Assembly: GCF_024323335.1 (NCBI RefSeq)
Contig: NC_066581.1
Coordinates: forward strand, 29,880,699 to 29,944,698
DNA length: 64,000 nt
Origin: Lathyrus oleraceus
Taxonomy: Eukaryota; Streptophyta; Magnoliopsida; Fabales; Fabaceae
Direction: 5' to 3'
How positions within the stretch are numbered: the stretch's first letter is position 1; every line of letters begins with the position of its first letter. The translations under genes were made by a program, and so were the position numbers. Shown in pieces: positions 23,132 through 33,997 of this stretch. The notes under the pieces are model-generated. The model ran no database searches, was not told where the DNA came from, and was given only the letters and a program-made list of their open reading frames with translations.

Positions 23132-24574
23132 TGATCGGTCACCATTTCTATTAGATTTTAGTCTTGTTTTTGTTGATAAGTCGATCAATTCGGTAACAAT
23201 GTTATGGTATGTTTATGTTTTTTTTCGCATTGTTTTGTTTTTCGTTGATTAGTGTGTTAGTTGCAATGTTAGGTAGTAAAGTGAGTTGTTTTGGTGTTAG
23301 TATCTTTTTAATTTGAGTTCTCTATGCGTGATGCTTGTTTTCGGTAGTCTTGTGTATGTGCAGTTTGAGCAAAGAGGCAACGGACGTGCCAAAGGAGAGA
23401 AGACATAAAAAAGGACTGGAAAATACAAAAGCATGAAGACCCGCACGGCCTGTGCAGCAGCACACGGCCCGTGCAGGATGGATGCTCCCCTCCCATATAA
23501 AAAATAGGGAGTTTGCACGGCCGGCCGTGCAGGTTGGCACGGCCCGTGCAATAAGTTCTGAAGCAGAATTATTTTTGAAGAAAACCTGGGAGCTGCACGG
23601 CCTGTGCAGGATTGGCACGGCCCGTGCAGAGTGCGCGAACAGAATTCCATATTTTGTGTTTTCTTATGCTTTTTGGATCCGGAGGGGCATTGTTGGTATT
23701 TTGGTTTGGGGATTTTACCTAGACTATTTAAACTGAGGAAAGAGAAGGAGAAAAGGACTTTTTGCAAAATTGGGAAAGAAGATTACACTAAAGAAGATTG
23801 AAGAAACAAGAGAATTCACGACAGGGAGATTCAAGGTGACCAACCATTGAAGATCATCGTTTGAAAACTCATTGTAATGTCTAATTTCTTGAACATGTCT
23901 ATTTTCTACAATATGAGAGGCTAAATCGTCCAATGATAGGGAGGTGTCAATGATGTGTTAGGGTTTAAGAATATTGATCTCTTTGTTTTGAATTCAACGT
24001 TTGAATATTTTTGCATCAATTTTATCATTTAATCATTTGTTTGCTTATGCCATTGGGAACATAGGGATGAGTTTATTTAACGTAAAAAGCTGGAAAGTAA
24101 CATTAAAGGCTTGGTGAATGATAATATTGTGAAGATCTCACTTAGGTATAAGGTTTCTTCACAATAACTAGAATAGTTCTTGATAACTAATTGCTTAATC
24201 TTCACACTAATTTGAACGGAAGTAAAGATTAGGGTAGAGATTAAAGTCTTTTTCACTAAGGAATTAGGGAAAAGTAAACTTGAGAATCAGTGATGGATGC
24301 ATATGAACTTGTTGAGTTTATCTAAAGAAATCACTTACCCTACACATTATACACCAATCCCTAACATTTGTTTAATTCATAGAAAGTCAATTTTAAATTC
24401 TAAATTCGTTCTTGTGCACAAGTTATTCTAAACAAATTCAACTAAATACTTTTGTTCAACTGATAATCGTCACTATTTCGTATTTCTAACGCAATCCTTG
24501 TGATTCGATACTTGTGGGATAAATTCCATTAAAACTACATCGGTAACATAATACACTTGCTATTTTCCCGATCA
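23132..24574 (+). repeat. Athila E 3' LTR
   Basis: Nearly identical to 12898-14341 over its full length, with a one-base length difference. Includes the palindrome cluster (23443-23630) and is followed by TSD TTGAG at 24575-24579. Confidence 0.93.
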
Positions 24575-25507
24575 TTGAGTGACCTAGGTGTTGAAATCTT
24601 GGCACGCCTGGGGCACGTTTTTATCTAATAATCTCTTTTGCAGGTGTTGTTAGATATTTTCACTCACATGCAGGTTGTGATGTGAAGTCTTTTGATAAAA
24701 GATCCCCGTGGAGTCCAGTCAGAGACAAGAGAAATGGAAAAACGGTGAAAAGACGACGGAAGAACGTGCGACGGTCCTGGAGGGTTAATCAAGAAGACTC
24801 TTCAAAGTCTGAGGACTGGAAAGTTTGTATGAATCCAGGGAGTTCGATCTCCGTGAAGTACGGAGAAGTCGAGAATACAAGGTGATGAATCAGAAAAGTC
24901 CAGACGAGCCTGGGAGCTCTCAAAAGTGGAAAGCTGACACTTGATTTAGATGTGGAATACCGGGGTTCGACGAGTCGACGGGTGTTCTGTGCCAGACTTT
25001 CCTTATTTCTCCAAGCAGAGTCGGGATGGTTATCTTCCCAGCAGGTTTGAGATCGGTGTTTCTCAGCGGCCAGGCCGGAAGGTTGCTCTTTCCCCTAGCA
25101 GGGTGGAGATTGTTATTTCCCTAGCAGGTCGAAGATTGTTGTTTTCCCCGCAGAGTGCGTTGGTGGGTTCTTCCCCAGCGAAGTCCCCAAGAAGATCGGG
25201 TTCAGTGGGGGTCATCCCCGGTGAGGGTGGTCCTTTCCCCAGCAGCGGTGCTATTCCCCAACAGGGTGGAGGTTGGAGCGATAGCGAGTTCCTCAGCAGA
25301 GTGCCTCGAGCTCCCCAGAAGAGTCCCTTAAGGGGGATACTTTTTATGCATTCATCATGTAGACAAGCATAGAATATTGCATACTTAATTGCGTAGCATT
25401 TCCATGATTATGGAGCATTACGCTAATAAAAATCATGCATCAGCATTGCAAGCATAAACTAGTCTCAAGTCGTGATTACTGTTTGAGGATTGGTTGTGCT
25501 AGATGGT

Positions 25508-25790
25508 GAAGATGTTACTCTGAGGAGCTTAGCATCGTGACTTTGGGTCAACGGTATTCCCCAGTAGTGCGATACTGGAGGAGATTTTTGTCATGCGAGA
25601 TGGAAGTTGGAAGATGTTACTCTGAGGAGCTTAGCATCGTGACGTTGGGTCATCGGTATTCCCCAGTAGTGCGATACTGGAGGAGATTTCTGTCGTGCGA
25701 GATAGAAGTTAGAAGATGTTACTCTGAGGAGTTTAGCATCATGACGTTAGAGCAACAATGTTCCCCAGTAGTGTGATATTGGAGGAAAAT
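25508..25790 (+). repeat. ~102-bp tandem repeat in A 3' UTR, about 3 copies
   Basis: Units start AGATGTTACTCTGAGGAG and include TTCCCCAGTAGTGCGATACT. Copies start near 25508, 25612 and 25714; the third is diverged and truncated. Confidence 0.85.
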
Positions 25791-25883
25791 TTTCCGTCAG
25801 GCGGAGATGGAAATAAAATGAAAGAACGTTACGCGATCAGCGCGAAAATCGAAGAGTGGGGAAAAGGAAGTGTTGCGGCATTT

Positions 25884-26343
25884 TCTGGAGAATGGGGTTC
25901 AAATGGAGATTGGAGTTGAAGATTATATCCGGGATGAGGTCCTCAGGATTGTCTTCTGATCATGTGTCACCTTAGACTTTGGCGGGGCCAACAGAAGTCG
26001 TTATGGGTATCTTCGGAGGAAGAAATGCACATGATTACCTTCCTTTTGTGAAGGTGTACCCTCTGATATGTCGCCATCAGAGTGGTGTTTGGGTGTTATT
26101 TCCGACGTTGCCATCGGAATTATCACAAGAAAATGGAGAATGGGGTTCAAATGGAGAGAAGGAAGTGCTGGGCATTTTCTGGAGAATGGGGTTCAAATGG
26201 AGAAAGGGAGACACGTGGTGTTTTCTGGAGAGCGGGGTTCACAATGATGATCGTGAGTTATCGTCAGGCGACTGGGGTTCAAATGGAGATCGGGGTTCAT
26301 TGTTTGGCAAACAGGAGTGTTATGAAGTTGTCGGGGTTCAAAT
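25884..26343 (+). repeat. Interspersed GGGGTTCAAATGGAGA array in A 3' UTR
   Basis: At least six copies of GGGGTTCAAATGGAG or close variants at irregular spacing (near 25894, 26141, 26187, 26234, 26277, 26334). Diverged GGGGCTCAAG and GGGGTTCAAG copies resume beyond C at 63433-63510, which supports the claim that C split this array. Confidence 0.7.
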
Positions 26344-27218
26344 GCGGTTGTTATACGGTGAACTGACTTTGTGTTTTTGCTTTGGAAAGCAAATGTCGCG
26401 GATAGCAAGAGTCGCCACCGACTTTTCTTTTATCCAATAAGGAAAGGTGGAAAAGAACAGGAAAGACCTTAATTAGATTTTGGGTTCGGGAGGTACATTA
26501 TACAAAGGGAAGGTGTTAGCACCCTTTGTATCCATGGTTATCCATGGGCTCTTAATTGCTGGATCACTTATGTTTTTCTTGTCTGAAAAAGTGTTTGTGA
26601 ACTGCTTAGAAAATGTTTTGAAAAGAGAGTTTAGCTTTGTAATGATTCTTGTATGAATGTATACAAAGTATTTATCTCGTTTAATTTTGAAAGTTGTTTA
26701 GAAAAATATAACTTGGCAATGATTCTAGTATGAATGTATACCAAGTGGTGATTTTCTAGTAGATGTTTTGCAAAGGGTGATGTATGAAAAATGTTTTAGG
26801 TTGTGAGTCAGCATTTAAGAGTTATACCTACCCAAGGTCTTTATGGGCATTTCCTATCCTTATGAGGGTAAAACTGTCCTTACTATTGAGAAGTAAGTAG
26901 TTTTATCCTTTGGATGCAAAAGGGACATCGTAGGGTCATCGATTGGTCATTGAAGGCAACATTTGTAAGGATACCTTAGCATTCGAAGGGACGATCATCA
27001 TTTAACCGTAGGCTACAACGACGGGTCATCGAGGGACAAAAATCATATATTCGCAGGCAACATCCGAGGGACTATGATTTATCTTATAGGGACATGATGA
27101 TTTAACCGAAGGGTCTTTGCTAAGTGCATCCCCACATTCGCGGGACATGACCGTAATACCGTAATACCGTAAGGCAACAAAGAGAGATCCAAGATCACAT
27201 ATTCAATGGCAATATTTT

Positions 27219-27326
27219 ATAATCAATTAGGTAATTAGGATGAATCTCCACATTATAATCAATTAGGTAATTAGGATGAATCTCCACATTATAATCAATT
27301 AGGTAATTAGGATGAATCTCCACAGG
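27219..27326 (-). repeat. 36-bp tandem repeat, 3 copies, in C LTR
   Basis: The + strand unit starts ATAATCAATTAGGTAATTAG and recurs at 27219, 27255 and 27291. The same triplet is in the other C LTR (about 62294-62400). B LTRs have only diverged remnants. Confidence 0.88.
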
Positions 27327-28051
27327 GGTATCCCACAAATAAAGTGGAATACCTAGCAAGCTACCTTTTCCAGGAGTATGTGAGCCCTTACAATATTCAG
27401 CAAACAGGTCAGAATACCAAATCAGGGTGCAATCGAGAGTTGCACCAAACCAAAAGGAATCGCATCAGTAATAATGTCAGGTAAACCATGCATGGTTACA
27501 ATAAAACATGTCAGATTGGCAAAAATCAAAACAGAAAAATCAGCGACTGTCACGTTCGCTGCTGCCTTGCCTAGCGAGGGCCTGGCGAACCCTCGCTACA
27601 TGTTCGCTTAGTGATGTGCTAGCGAACGGCTGCGGGTTTTGAATTTAAGAACAATACGATTTCAGCAAGCTCCACACCCTATGGCATCCATTACAGAAAT
27701 TTTATGGTTAAACATTCAAGATATCCATACATATTTAAATCCACATGCAAAACCTAAGATATATTTATAAATTCAATCATAATACCACATGTAAATTGGA
27801 AGCATGAAGCGGTAGTGGTAGTGCAAACCTGTTGGCAATTGAATTGCAACGTTGAATTGGCAGATCACTCTTAGGGTTGGTGCCGGATTGAGTTGGGCGG
27901 AGGTAACCTTTGTGCAGATGAGTTTCCTTTAGGGTTTCCTTTAGGGTTGCTCTGAATTCTCTGGGTTAGCCTCCAGGGTTTGTTGTTCCTTCTTTCTGTC
28001 TCTGTCCGTCTGTCTCTCTTTTTTCTTTTCCTCTTCTGACTGAAGTTGTGG

Positions 28052-28059
28052 TATTTATA
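28052..28059 (-). promoter_or_regulatory. TATA box of C 3' LTR
   Basis: TATAAATA on the minus strand, followed by CCACAAC. The same octamer occurs at corresponding places in the other three minus LTRs (33488-33495, 41783-41790, 63129-63136) and in the D LTRs, which makes it the likely core promoter. Confidence 0.7.
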
Positions 28060-28124
28060 ATGATTTTTTGTGACCTAATGGGCTCAGAATGAAGCCCAAA
28101 ATTTCTGGTATTCGCAAGCTTCGC

Positions 28125-28205
28125 TAGGCGAGTGGTGTAGCGAAGGGTTCGCTAAGCGAAGGGTTCGCTAGGCGAAGGATTTTGCTCGCCTAGCGAGCAA
28201 GCCAG
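28125..28205. repeat. CTAGGCGA inverted-repeat cluster in C LTR
   Basis: Several copies of TTCGCTAGGCGAA-like dyads, ending with GCTCGCCTAGCGAGC. The 5' LTR of C lacks two of the copies (63190-63255), so this spot has gained or lost units since insertion. Confidence 0.75.
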
Positions 28206-28338
28206 TTTAAGTCATTTTCTGGATTTGGCCACCTGTGTGCTGGGTCTTTGTTCCTTTAAGATCAATCTCTTGAAAAGTGAGTTGGAGTGCCTTGAAAAAT
28301 ATCTTGCAAGATTAACGGGCAAATTTTGGGGTTTGACA

Positions 28339-28360
28339 GCTGCCCCTGTTCAATATTCTT
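28339..28360 (-). promoter_or_regulatory. Element C polypurine tract
   Basis: On the minus strand AATATTGAACAGGGGCAGC directly precedes the LTR start. A and D have GATTGAATAGGGGCAGC at the same position. Confidence 0.8.
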
Positions 28361-28886
28361 AAACCGAGAGAGTTGGAATGGTATGTACGCCATTCGTGGT
28401 CTGGAGGTGGAAGATTATTGAACACTTAGAATGCCCCAAAAATTTGCACTTGTTAATTAAAAGTTAGTCTTAATGGAGATGGGCTTAAAGATGCCATCCA
28501 GGAAGTTTGATGATGAGAGCTTCAGAATGCGTTGTACATCAGACCATATCTGAAGACATGGGTGTCATACTGGGTCGTACGCTAGACCGTATAGTGAGTC
28601 ATCCATTAGGCTGTCGACTTCACTGGGGATAAAGGATCAGAATGGATCATGCGCTAGATCGTATCTGAATTGCAGAATGAGCCGTACGTTAGGCTGTATC
28701 TGGCGAAATAAGAATCAGAATGGATCGTACGCTAGATCGTATCTGAGTTGCAGAATGAGCCGTACGTTAGGCTGTATCTGACAAAAAGTAGTCGTACGTT
28801 AGACTACACCTCGGAATGTACCGTACGCTAGGTAGTATCTGAGGAATGAAGATCAGAATGGATCGTACGTTAGATCGTATCTGAGT
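28361..28886 (-). repeat. Element C 3' UTR remnant with CGTACG tandem repeats
   Basis: The + strand carries repeated (T)CGTACGTTAGNCNGTATCTG units (from about 28575) like the larger array in B. ATCCCCAGTGAAGTCGAC is readable on the minus strand near 28612-28628. It ends at a junction with B-type sequence at TGCAGA (28887-28892). Confidence 0.75.
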
Positions 28887-29582
28887 TGCAGAGTTCAGTT
28901 TAGTACCATTATCAGTGATAACTCTTTCAGGAGACAGCAGGTTTCTCAAATAGATATTTGATAGAATCCATCTTAGAAGTCAATAAAGTGGTATGATTCA
29001 ACATATACTGTCTTAGTCGGCGGGCAGCCCAAGCCAAAGCACAGCAAGCTTTCTCGAGCTGTGAGTATCTTGTTTCACAGTCGGTACCTTTTGCTAAGGC
29101 AGTGTATGACATGCTCTTTTCGACCAGACTCGTCATGTTGCCCCAGCACACCCTATTGAATTTTCTAACACGGTCAAATACATGATTAGAGGTCTTCCTT
29201 CAACTGGCAGCATCAGGATTGGAGGTTCTTGGAGATATTTCTTGATTTTGTCATTCATCATTCCATACCATCTCTTGATTTTAGTAATTTGAAGATGGGT
29301 TTGCAGGTAGCAGTCAAGTGTGGGATGAATCGGGCAATGTATTTCAAGTATCCTAAGAAACCTCTGACTTCTTTCTTGTCTATTTCAGTACCCAGATTTA
29401 CAATTTCAGTTGATTCCTCCTGCGGCTGTATGGTCTTTTCTTCTTGTAGTACCAGTCTGGCGAGTTCTCCAGGGACTTCACAATCCTCCTCACTTCCATC
29501 CTCAGCTTGGTAGATCGGATTTTTAAAGTCATAATGAACAGTAGCAGAGTTATTACCAACAGGACCCAGAGTGGATATGGAT
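28887..29582 (-). pseudogene. B pol remnants, duplicate copy
   Basis: Minus strand from the exon start at 29582. It encodes the acidic linker, then jumps within RT to EVRGFLGYLKYIARF, loses frame at 29258-29260, and resumes as RNase H pieces (WAARRLRQYM near 29010). It stops at the microhomology junction before integrase. It is a copy of 37186-37881 and not functional. Confidence 0.8.
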
Positions 29583-29791
29583 CGGCAAATTGTTACGTGA
29601 GTGTGTGCAAGAAAACATAGCTTGTTTTGAAAAATGACAGGAAAGATAAAGAGCGCAATATTTGAATGCAAAAAGCCCATTGATTTATTGAATATGAATA
29701 TGCTTATGAAAATGACAAAACCCTTGAAAAATTAGCTATTATGCCCCGGGCCTAGACACAATGCTTTGAAACACAAAAATAGCAATAACAA

Positions 29792-30901
29792 TTACTCCTG
29801 ACTAAAGGAAATCGGGGTAGTGTCTTCAGCCTTCCAATTATTGAGTCCGTCATCAATTATTGGGAAAATCCAGCTATCCAAGTCATAATCGTTATCAGTA
29901 TCTTCCACAGCATTGACAGTCTCGTCATGATTAGGCAGAGGGGCAGTGATGTCATTAGGAGTCTCCGGAGGATCAAAGGTAGTCGCTTGTATCTTCCCAC
30001 TTCGAATGCCACTTTCAACATGTTCACCTGTTAATATAAGTTCAGTGAAACCCAATGAGGAACTCCTCAATAGATGGCTATAGAATGGGCCAGTCAGTGT
30101 GCTCATGAACATGTCCACCAATTCTCGATCGGTCATAGGGGGTTTGACTCTGCCAGCCAAATCTCTCCATTTTTGAGCATATTCTTTAAAGCTTTCTTTA
30201 GATCCCATAGTCATATTCTGCAACTGTAGCCGGGTAGGTGCTAGTTCAGAATTATACCGGTAGTGCTTGTAGAAAGCTGTCGCTAAATCAGTCCATGTGT
30301 GGATGTCAGAGCTCTCGAGCTGATAATACCACTCCAACTGTGTGCCAGACAAACTCTCTTGGAAGAAATGGATCCATAGCTTCATATCAATGGTGTGCGG
30401 CTGAATCTTTCTCACGTAAGCTCTCAGATGCATCTGAGGACAAGATGCCCCATCATACTGAGTGAAAGTGGGGATTTTGAATTTGCGAGGAATGGTCACA
30501 TCGGAGACCAGACCCAAACTTTCGAAATCCAGACCGGGCGCCTTCTGACCCTCCATAGCTAGCATGCGTTCTTCCAACAACTTGTACTTGTCATCTTTTG
30601 GAGAGTACTGTTCATTCTCGTAATCTCCATCGTCATTCTCAGGGTTGAAAGGATCAGCATTCTCATCTTCTGAATCTGTCTCTGTTTCCTCTTCTTGATC
30701 CTTCGGAACTCGAATCTCGACTCTTGTGGCCTGTCGTTTGAGCCTTCTTCCCGGGTTAATGTAACTCACCGGTTTCTTGTCTTCCTTTTGCTCGAGTAAG
30801 AGAGCTTTCAGTTCCTCCTGCCCCTTGGATAATTTCAAGATCATCTCCTGGAGTTGAGCATTCTGGGCCTGGAGATCTTTGACAATTTGTTCGAGGTCCA
30901 T
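29792..30901 (-). CDS. B gag with in-frame deletions, duplicate copy (369 aa)
   Basis: Open frame MDLEQIVKDLQ to SFSQE, nearly identical to 38092-39201, with a few substitutions. It has an N-terminal coiled-coil-like region, an acidic stretch and the central gag domain (HFFQESLSGTQLEWY), but it lacks the zinc-knuckle region and the protease. Whether it is expressed is unknown. See the full copy for details. Confidence 0.7.
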   Translation of the reverse strand: MDLEQIVKDLQAQNAQLQEMILKLSKGQEELKALLLEQKEDKKPVSYINPGRRLKRQATRVEIRVPKDQEEETETDSEDENADPFNPENDDGDYENEQYSPKDDKYKLLEERMLAMEGQKAPGLDFESLGLVSDVTIPRKFKIPTFTQYDGASCPQMHLRAYVRKIQPHTIDMKLWIHFFQESLSGTQLEWYYQLESSDIHTWTDLATAFYKHYRYNSELAPTRLQLQNMTMGSKESFKEYAQKWRDLAGRVKPPMTDRELVDMFMSTLTGPFYSHLLRSSSLGFTELILTGEHVESGIRSGKIQATTFDPPETPNDITAPLPNHDETVNAVEDTDNDYDLDSWIFPIIDDGLNNWKAEDTTPISFSQE

Positions 30902-31760
30902 TTTTCTGCTTGGAGGAAAACCGTGAGAACATTGATCCCTTTAGAGTACCTGTTATGCAATGTTATGTCATGCTATGCAATGTATGAAATGTTTTCAAGG
31001 CCTTTTGGAATTTAACTTTGTATAGACTACCAAAAAAGGAAACTTTTTTTTTATTATTATTTTTTTTTTATACAAAACAGAGCAAAGTTAAATCCCTAAG
31101 TCCTTGAAATGGTTAGTACAATGTTATGATGTCATGATGTTAAGATGTTAGGATGTTATGAGGTTAAATAAATAACAAGCACAAGCAAGTCACACAACCA
31201 TCATTCCTAGGTTTTAAGGCTTGCATGAGTTCCATAGGTAAGTACCCTCCCCACTGAAGTTTAGTTGGTTCAACCTGTCCTAGAATAGTAACCGGGTTCT
31301 AGAAGGATCTCAAATCACCGACCTTCCTTTAAGTCCACTTCAGTGCAACACCAAGTGGTTGACCGAAGCTTCCCTAAAGTCCAATCTCAAAGAGTGTAGT
31401 ATCGAGTCTCAACCAACCTCAGTCGGAACCGAAGCCAGTTATCTCACTACTTTCTAATGGCTAGGATGAGTCAATTAGGGTTCTAAAGGTCTGGTTAATG
31501 CTTTGATGACACCACGCGAATGCCAAATTTTTCCTCAAGTAAACATGAGGAACATCAGGACATCCAAAGTGTCACATTAACCGTAGCCACCATTTTAACC
31601 ATTCCAGTATACGCCGGATAGTCGCGATGATCTAGTGCTACTTACCTAAGGTACACTAGATCCGGGTGTAGGATCTTTCACTCAAGCATAGGATACCCAA
31701 GCAAACCCTTAAAAGTAAATAAATGATCTTGTTTTTTAAGATAACCTCTCTTTGTAGTCA
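30902..31760 (-). other. B leader, duplicate copy
   Basis: Non-coding counterpart of 39202-40058. No ORF1 is present. It contains a T/A homopolymer stretch at 31046-31070 and ATGTTATGATGTCATG-type repeats near 31121-31165. Confidence 0.65.
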
Positions 31761-31778
31761 TCCCCAGCAGAGTCGCCA
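31761..31778 (-). promoter_or_regulatory. PBS (tRNA-Arg) beside the shared B LTR
   Basis: Reverse complement reads TGGCGACTCTGCTGGGGA, four bases from the LTR end. Its presence left of 31783 shows that this LTR also serves as the 5' LTR of the partial copy. Confidence 0.85.
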
Positions 31779-31782
31779 GTTC

Positions 31783-33821
31783 TGTCATACGGTGAACTGA
31801 CTTTATCGTGTTTTTAATCGCAATGTCGCGGTTAGCAAGAGTCGCCACCGACTTTTCTTTTATCCCATAAGGAAAGGTGGAAAAGAACAGGAAAGACCTC
31901 AATAGATTTTGGGTTCGGGTGGTACATTATACAAAGAGAAGGTATTAGCACTCTTTGTATCCATGGTTATCCATGGGCTCTTAATTGCTCAATCATTTAT
32001 GTTTTTTTTTTAGTTTGCAAAAGAAAATAGTGTCTGAGAAAGGTGTAGGAAATGTTTGAAAAGGAGAATTTAACTTTGTAATGATTCTTGTATGAATGTA
32101 TACAAAGTGGTTATCTCGTTTAATTTTGAAAGTTGTTTAGAAAAATATAACTCGGCAATGATCCTAGTACGGATGTATGCTAAGTGGTGATTTTCCAAAA
32201 AGGATGTTTGAAATGTGTGAGGTGTGAAAAGTATTTTTTTTAGGTTATGAATGAGCAATTAAGGGTTATACCTGTCCGAGGTCTTTCCGGGAATTTCCTA
32301 TCCTTGTAAGGGTAAAACTATCCTTACTATTGAGAAGTAAGTAGTTTTACCCTTTGGATGTTAAAGGGTCATCGTAGGGTCATTGGCTGGTCATTGAAGG
32401 CAACAGTAGAGAGGATACCTTAGCGTTCGAAGGGACTATCATCATTTAGCCATAGGCTACACCGAAGGGTCATCGAGGGACAAAATCGTATTTTCGAAGG
32501 CAACATCCGAGGGACCATGATTTATTTTATGATGATTTAACCGAAGGGTCTTTGCTAAGGGTATCCCCATATTCGCGGGACATGACCGTATTACGTAATC
32601 GTGGGGTAACAAAGAGAGGTCCGATATCATTTATTTAAAGTCCATATTTTAAAGTTAATTAGGTAAATCTCCACATTAAAATCAATACATTAACAATGAT
32701 ACATTAAAAGTACTATATTAAAATTAATTGAGTAATCCAGAGTGAATTTCCATAAGGGTATCCCACACATAAGGTGGAACACCTGGCCAGCCGTTTCTTC
32801 GAGAATATGTAACCTTTGCACAATTCAACACACGGGTTAGAGTATCGAGGTAAAATACAATTGAAATTGCACCACAACGTAACAGTCCCTAAATCAGACC
32901 AAATAATGCAGAATTATCATGAATATTGATCGGACAAACATAAGGCACCGCAGCAAAGAAACAAAACAGCCACTGCTTCGTTCGCTCCTGCCTCGCCTAG
33001 CGAAGGCTCAGCGAATGCTCGCTGCAGGCTCGCTTAGCGATGTGCTAGCGAGTGGCCACGGGTTTTGGATTTGATGGTAGCATGATCGCCGGAAACCTGA
33101 ACTTTCATGGCATTGGATTACAGGCATAGCATAGACAATTATACAGGATATTCAGACATATTTAGATTCACATGTGAAATCAAATTACATATCAAAACTT
33201 TAATCGTAATGCATCATGTATGTAAAGAATATCGATTGGAAACGCAAAATAGTGGTGATACGCAAACCTGTGTGCAATTGCGATGTTGGATTGCAATGTT
33301 GAAAGGGACTGATCACTCTGGATGTCGGCTTGAGTTGGGCGGCGGTAGCTTCGGTGCGGACGAGCTGCCTTCAGGGTTTCCTTACTCTGAATTCTCCGGG
33401 TTAGCAGGGTTTCTGTCCTTCTCTGTCCGTCTTGGTCTCTCCGTTTGCCCCCCTTTTTGTCCCTCCATTTTGTGGCTGAAGAGCTGGTATTTATAGTGGT
33501 AGTGGTGACCTAATGGGCTCAGACTGAGGTCCAAAACTTCTGATATTCGCAAGCTTCGCTAGGCGAAGGAATTGCTCGCCTAGCGAGCAAGCTAGTTTGG
33601 GCTTTTACTGGATCTGATGCTTCGCTGGGCGAGTGTCATGATGAAGTGTTCGCTAGGCGAAGGAATTGCTCGCCTAGCGAGCAAGCTATTTTGGGCCATT
33701 TTTGGATTGGGCCTGTTGTGAGCTGGGCTTTTGTTCTTTTAGAGTCAGTTCCTTGCAAAACAAGTCGGAGGGTCTTGAGAAATGCTTTGTAATATCAACG
33801 GGCAAATTTTGGGGTATGACA
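31783..33821 (-). repeat. Element B 3' LTR, shared with the partial copy
   Basis: On the minus strand it starts TGTCATACCCC and ends CCGTATGACA. The conserved CCATGG-ATAA-CCATGG hairpin and TATA box (33488-33495) are present. Two long hairpins made from TTCGCTAGGCGAA and TTGCTCGCCTAGCGAGCAA lie at 33550-33590 and 33648-33688. Confidence 0.88.
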
Positions 33822-33843
33822 GCTGCCCCTGTTCAATATTCTT
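33822..33843 (-). promoter_or_regulatory. Element B polypurine tract
   Basis: Minus strand AATATTGAACAGGGGCAGC immediately before the 3' LTR. Confidence 0.8.
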
Positions 33844-33997
33844 GAACCGAGAGAGTTAGAATGGCGAGTATGCCGTTCGTGGTCTGGAGGTGAAAGATTA
33901 TTGAACACTAGAATGCCCCAAAAATTTGCGCTTGTCCATTAGTCTTGATGGAGATGGGCTTAAAGACGCCATCCAGGTAGCTTGATGATGAGGGCTC

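Larger units (their letters stand above)
12898..24574 (+). mobile_element. Element E: Athila-type Ty3/gypsy retrotransposon in A's 3' UTR
   Basis: A complete element of 11,677 bp with LTRs of 1444 and 1443 bp (TGATCGG...CCCGATCA), tRNA-Asp PBS, gag-pro-pol, an ATHILA-type ORF after integrase, PPT and a 5-bp TSD TTGAG (12893-12897 and 24575-24579). The two LTRs are almost identical by eye (scattered single-base differences such as 13266-13276 against 23499-23509), so the insertion is recent compared with the decay of A. The coding regions have one frameshift and two nonsense codons in total. Confidence 0.93.
24575..26348 (+). other. Element A 3' UTR, second piece, repeat-rich
   Basis: Non-coding. 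24699-25325 carries about a dozen short motifs of the type TCCCCAGCAGAGT (best copy 25172-25189). The stretch TTGCGTAGCATTTCCAT...GGAGCATTACGC near 25390-25423 is shared with D near 53555-53590. It ends with the TSD GCGGT (26344-26348) at the insertion of C. The open frames here are low-complexity and I do not call them genes. Confidence 0.75.
26349..28338 (-). repeat. Element C 3' LTR
   Basis: On the minus strand it starts TGTCAAACCCC and ends CCGTATAACA. It contains a 36-bp triplication (27219-27326), two clusters of CTAGGCGA-type inverted repeats (27560-27630, 28125-28205), a TATA box (28052-28059) and the conserved hairpin block. Compared with the 5' LTR it differs mainly by point changes and by indels in the inverted-repeat cluster. 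Confidence 0.9.
28887..31782 (-). mobile_element. Partial second copy of B joined to its LTR (LTR-internal-LTR-internal-LTR structure)
   Basis: This segment plus the LTR to 33821 matches 37186-42116 almost base for base at an offset near 8,298. It contains the same internally deleted gag and pol remnants and a PBS (31761-31778) but no 3' half. It shares the LTR 31783-33821 with full-length B. The left edge joins C's UTR within a TGCAGA microhomology. The simplest reading is a tandem B dimer that lost its outer end together with part of C; unequal recombination is the alternative. Confidence 0.8.

Noticed and set aside
24838..24862. A tRNA gene, from the GTTCGATC plus acceptor-like sequence
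   Set aside because: No anticodon or D arm can be placed upstream; only the T-arm/acceptor end is imitated. Kept only as a tRNA-like motif.
33107..33496. 129-codon plus-strand frame, duplicated at 41402-41791
   Set aside because: Inside the B LTRs and antisense to the promoter; open because the two LTRs are identical copies, not because of selection.
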